This document shows positions 62,701 to 64,000 of a stretch of DNA of 64,000 nucleotides, in pieces. Made by a program: the position numbers and the translations under genes. The DNA lies in the IMG/VR virus record IMGVR_UViG_3300030114_000003, positions 1 to 64,000 of that record. The stretch is one strand, 5' to 3'. This stretch comes from a virus. The stretch's first letter is position 1; every line of letters starts with the position of its first letter. The notes under the pieces are model-generated. The model was not told where the DNA came from and searched no databases. It saw only the letters and a program-made list of their open reading frames with translations.

Positions 62701-63729
62701 ATGGGAAGATACAGTTCAATGATATTTAATGAAAATGCTAATAGTGGTCCTATAGATATTTCAGATGAAGCAATTCAAAGAGAATTTGCAGATGTACAAG
62801 GTATAGAGTTTCATTATGAACCTACAATGGAAGGTACTGAAGCTATTAATGCTTTCACTGAAGAAGAATATTTTGATATATGTGAATCTTGTGGTTTAAA
62901 AGAATTAGAATATTTTTCTATCAATAGAGTAGAAATGCCTGTTAATGAAGCATTCGGTGATGGTGGATTTTTAGAAAAGGTTAAAAACTTTTTTATTTCT
63001 ATAGGAAAGAAAATAAAAGTGTTATTTGATAAATTTATTATGATGATTAATAGATTCGTCATGAATGATAAAGCTTTCGTAAAGAAATATGGAGATAAAA
63101 TTAAGTCAGCAAGTACAGTAGGGGTTGAATACAAAGGATTCAATTTCAGTATATCTGAAAATGGTATAGATAAAGCTGAAAGTAAGTTATCTAAATACTT
63201 TACAAGAAGTGATTCAGAAATTTTATCTTCACATAAAGATACTAAGTCTGAAGAAATATCAGCAAAAATAAGAGGAGCTGCATTAGGTCAAAGTGAATTA
63301 TCATCTTCTGAATATTCTAAAGAATTATTTAAATTATTTAGAAAGGGTGAAGATTCTAAAGTTAATGTTACTATAAATGCAGATAATATCGTATCAGAAA
63401 TTACATCAGCTAAACAAGATAAAACTGATGCAATGAAAGCGTATAAATCTGTTAAAACATTCATTAATAAATTAATCAGTATAGTAGATGGTAGAAAGAA
63501 AAGTCTTGGTAAAGAAACAGGATCTGTTGAAAATGGGGATGCTCAAAGAGCTTGCACATATGATGTAGAAGATCTAAAGACTTGTTTATCTGCTATTCAA
63601 ACTTATAATGGAGCGTACTTGACTGCTATTAAAGCTAGAAATAGACAAAATAAAGGTGTTGCTCTTAGATTAATAACTAAGACTGCTAAAGAAGGTTATG
63701 AAATGCCTAATGATTTATCATTTGTTTAG
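62701..63729 (+). CDS. Internal-head-type paralogue 3, 342 aa
   Basis: ATG behind AAGGAGG. Starts MGRYSSMIFNENA as in paralogue 2; motif VNEAF at 81-85, followed by GDGGFLEKVKNFFISIGKKI, an amphipathic helix like those of paralogues 1 and 2, then MNDKAFVKKYGDKI in place of LTRDYNKFYKKH. The C-terminal half diverges. Followed by a strong terminator. Confidence 0.65.
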   Translation: MGRYSSMIFNENANSGPIDISDEAIQREFADVQGIEFHYEPTMEGTEAINAFTEEEYFDICESCGLKELEYFSINRVEMPVNEAFGDGGFLEKVKNFFISIGKKIKVLFDKFIMMINRFVMNDKAFVKKYGDKIKSASTVGVEYKGFNFSISENGIDKAESKLSKYFTRSDSEILSSHKDTKSEEISAKIRGAALGQSELSSSEYSKELFKLFRKGEDSKVNVTINADNIVSEITSAKQDKTDAMKAYKSVKTFINKLISIVDGRKKSLGKETGSVENGDAQRACTYDVEDLKTCLSAIQTYNGAYLTAIKARNRQNKGVALRLITKTAKEGYEMPNDLSFV

Positions 63730-63742
63730 TATATAAATTAAT

Positions 63743-63772
63743 GAAAGGGTATTATTTACCCTTTCGTTTTTT
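63743..63772 (+). terminator. Intrinsic terminator, rightward
   Basis: Hairpin GAAAGGGTA / TACCCTTTC (63743-63751, 63757-63765) followed by GTTTTTTAT. Confidence 0.88.
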
Positions 63773-63797
63773 ATAAATTTTAAAGGAGGAATAATTA

Positions 63798-64000
63798 ATG
63801 TTTGATATAAAGTGTTTAAGTCTTAATGAAACCAATTCTAATGATTTATCTACTACAAGTGGTATAGAAGAAAATTTCTTTGCAACTACATTAAATTATG
63901 TATTAGAATCAGAAAGAAATATGATAGAAGTAAATAAACAATTATATAGATCTCTATTAGAATCAGGATCAGATGTTGTTGCTATTAATGAAGGGTTCTC
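63798..64000 (+). CDS. Internal-head-type paralogue 4, partial
   Basis: ATG behind AAAGGAGG; runs off the window after 67 codons. It ends VVAINEGF, i.e. the same motif (INEGF, 63-67), so it belongs to the same array. The N-terminus (MFDIKCLSLNETNS) differs from its neighbours. Confidence 0.6.
   Translation, partial: MFDIKCLSLNETNSNDLSTTSGIEENFFATTLNYVLESERNMIEVNKQLYRSLLESGSDVVAINEGF

Noticed and set aside
1-64000. Genome-wide reassignment of TAA to glutamine
   Set aside because: TAA ends most genes here directly before terminators or the next start (for example at 28232), so only a local event at 28445 remains plausible.
1-64000. CRISPR arrays or tRNA genes
   Set aside because: No regularly spaced repeats, and no cloverleaf with TTCGANNC arm was recognised by eye; a tRNA scan would be needed to exclude weak ones.

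Overview
The window looks like part of a large (jumbo-class) tailed-phage genome from an AT-rich, Gram-positive (Firmicutes-type) host. The evidence is dense co-directional gene blocks, very AT-rich DNA, strong AGGAGG-type ribosome sites, a 2910-residue tape-measure protein carrying three cell-wall hydrolase domains, a divergent multisubunit-type RNA polymerase beta subunit, nucleotide-metabolism genes (anaerobic ribonucleotide reductase, thymidylate synthase), and no integrase or bacterial housekeeping genes. UAA, UAG and UGA are all used as ordinary stops. I do not assign a species or a named phage.

Layout. From 1 to about 39.7 kb every gene reads leftward. Positions 1-8.9 kb hold conserved unknowns, an RNase H-fold protein, a DUF4046-like repeat protein and a HExxH zincin. 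Positions 9-15 kb hold an antirepressor-like protein and three tandem BCS1-like AAA ATPases, two of which have their N-terminal part on a separate overlapping frame. Positions 15-20.2 kb hold a DHH phosphoesterase and nrdD split by two ORF-less, mutually related group I introns. Positions 20.3-34.4 kb are an accessory block: small unknown proteins, zincins, a HAD domain protein, a proteasome/HslV-like Ntn hydrolase, a macrodomain gene, thyA, a DNA methyltransferase and paralogous small proteins. Positions 34.5-39.7 kb encode a 1742-residue RNA polymerase beta-like protein with a GNAT acetyltransferase-like domain near its N terminus. From 39.8 kb the strand changes: tape measure, SH3-domain structural protein, RusA-type resolvase and a small protein read right; three probable virion genes (52.4-56.9 kb) read left; and a rightward block (57-64 kb) ends in tandem paralogues that look like internal head proteins with proteolytically removed N termini.

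Regulation. Leftward units are separated by intrinsic terminators (GC-rich hairpin then U-tract). Many units start with a repeated AT-rich element close to TTATAGTTATATATTATA, also found once in front of the rightward 57 kb block; it lacks a TTGACA box. It is a candidate promoter for the phage-encoded polymerase.

Most unusual points: (1) nrdD with two sibling group I introns, one splicing exactly in front of the thiyl-radical cysteine codon; (2) the acetyltransferase-containing beta subunit; (3) a cluster of damaged or split genes between 12.5 and 33 kb (macrodomain with CAA-to-TAA-type stop, methyltransferase with an 8-bp tandem duplication, zincin with TGA plus an A8 frameshift and flanked by an exact 30-bp repeat); (4) an internal-protein array sharing a [VI]-x-E-[GA]-F processing-like motif. 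All calls are from reading the sequence; no database search was run.
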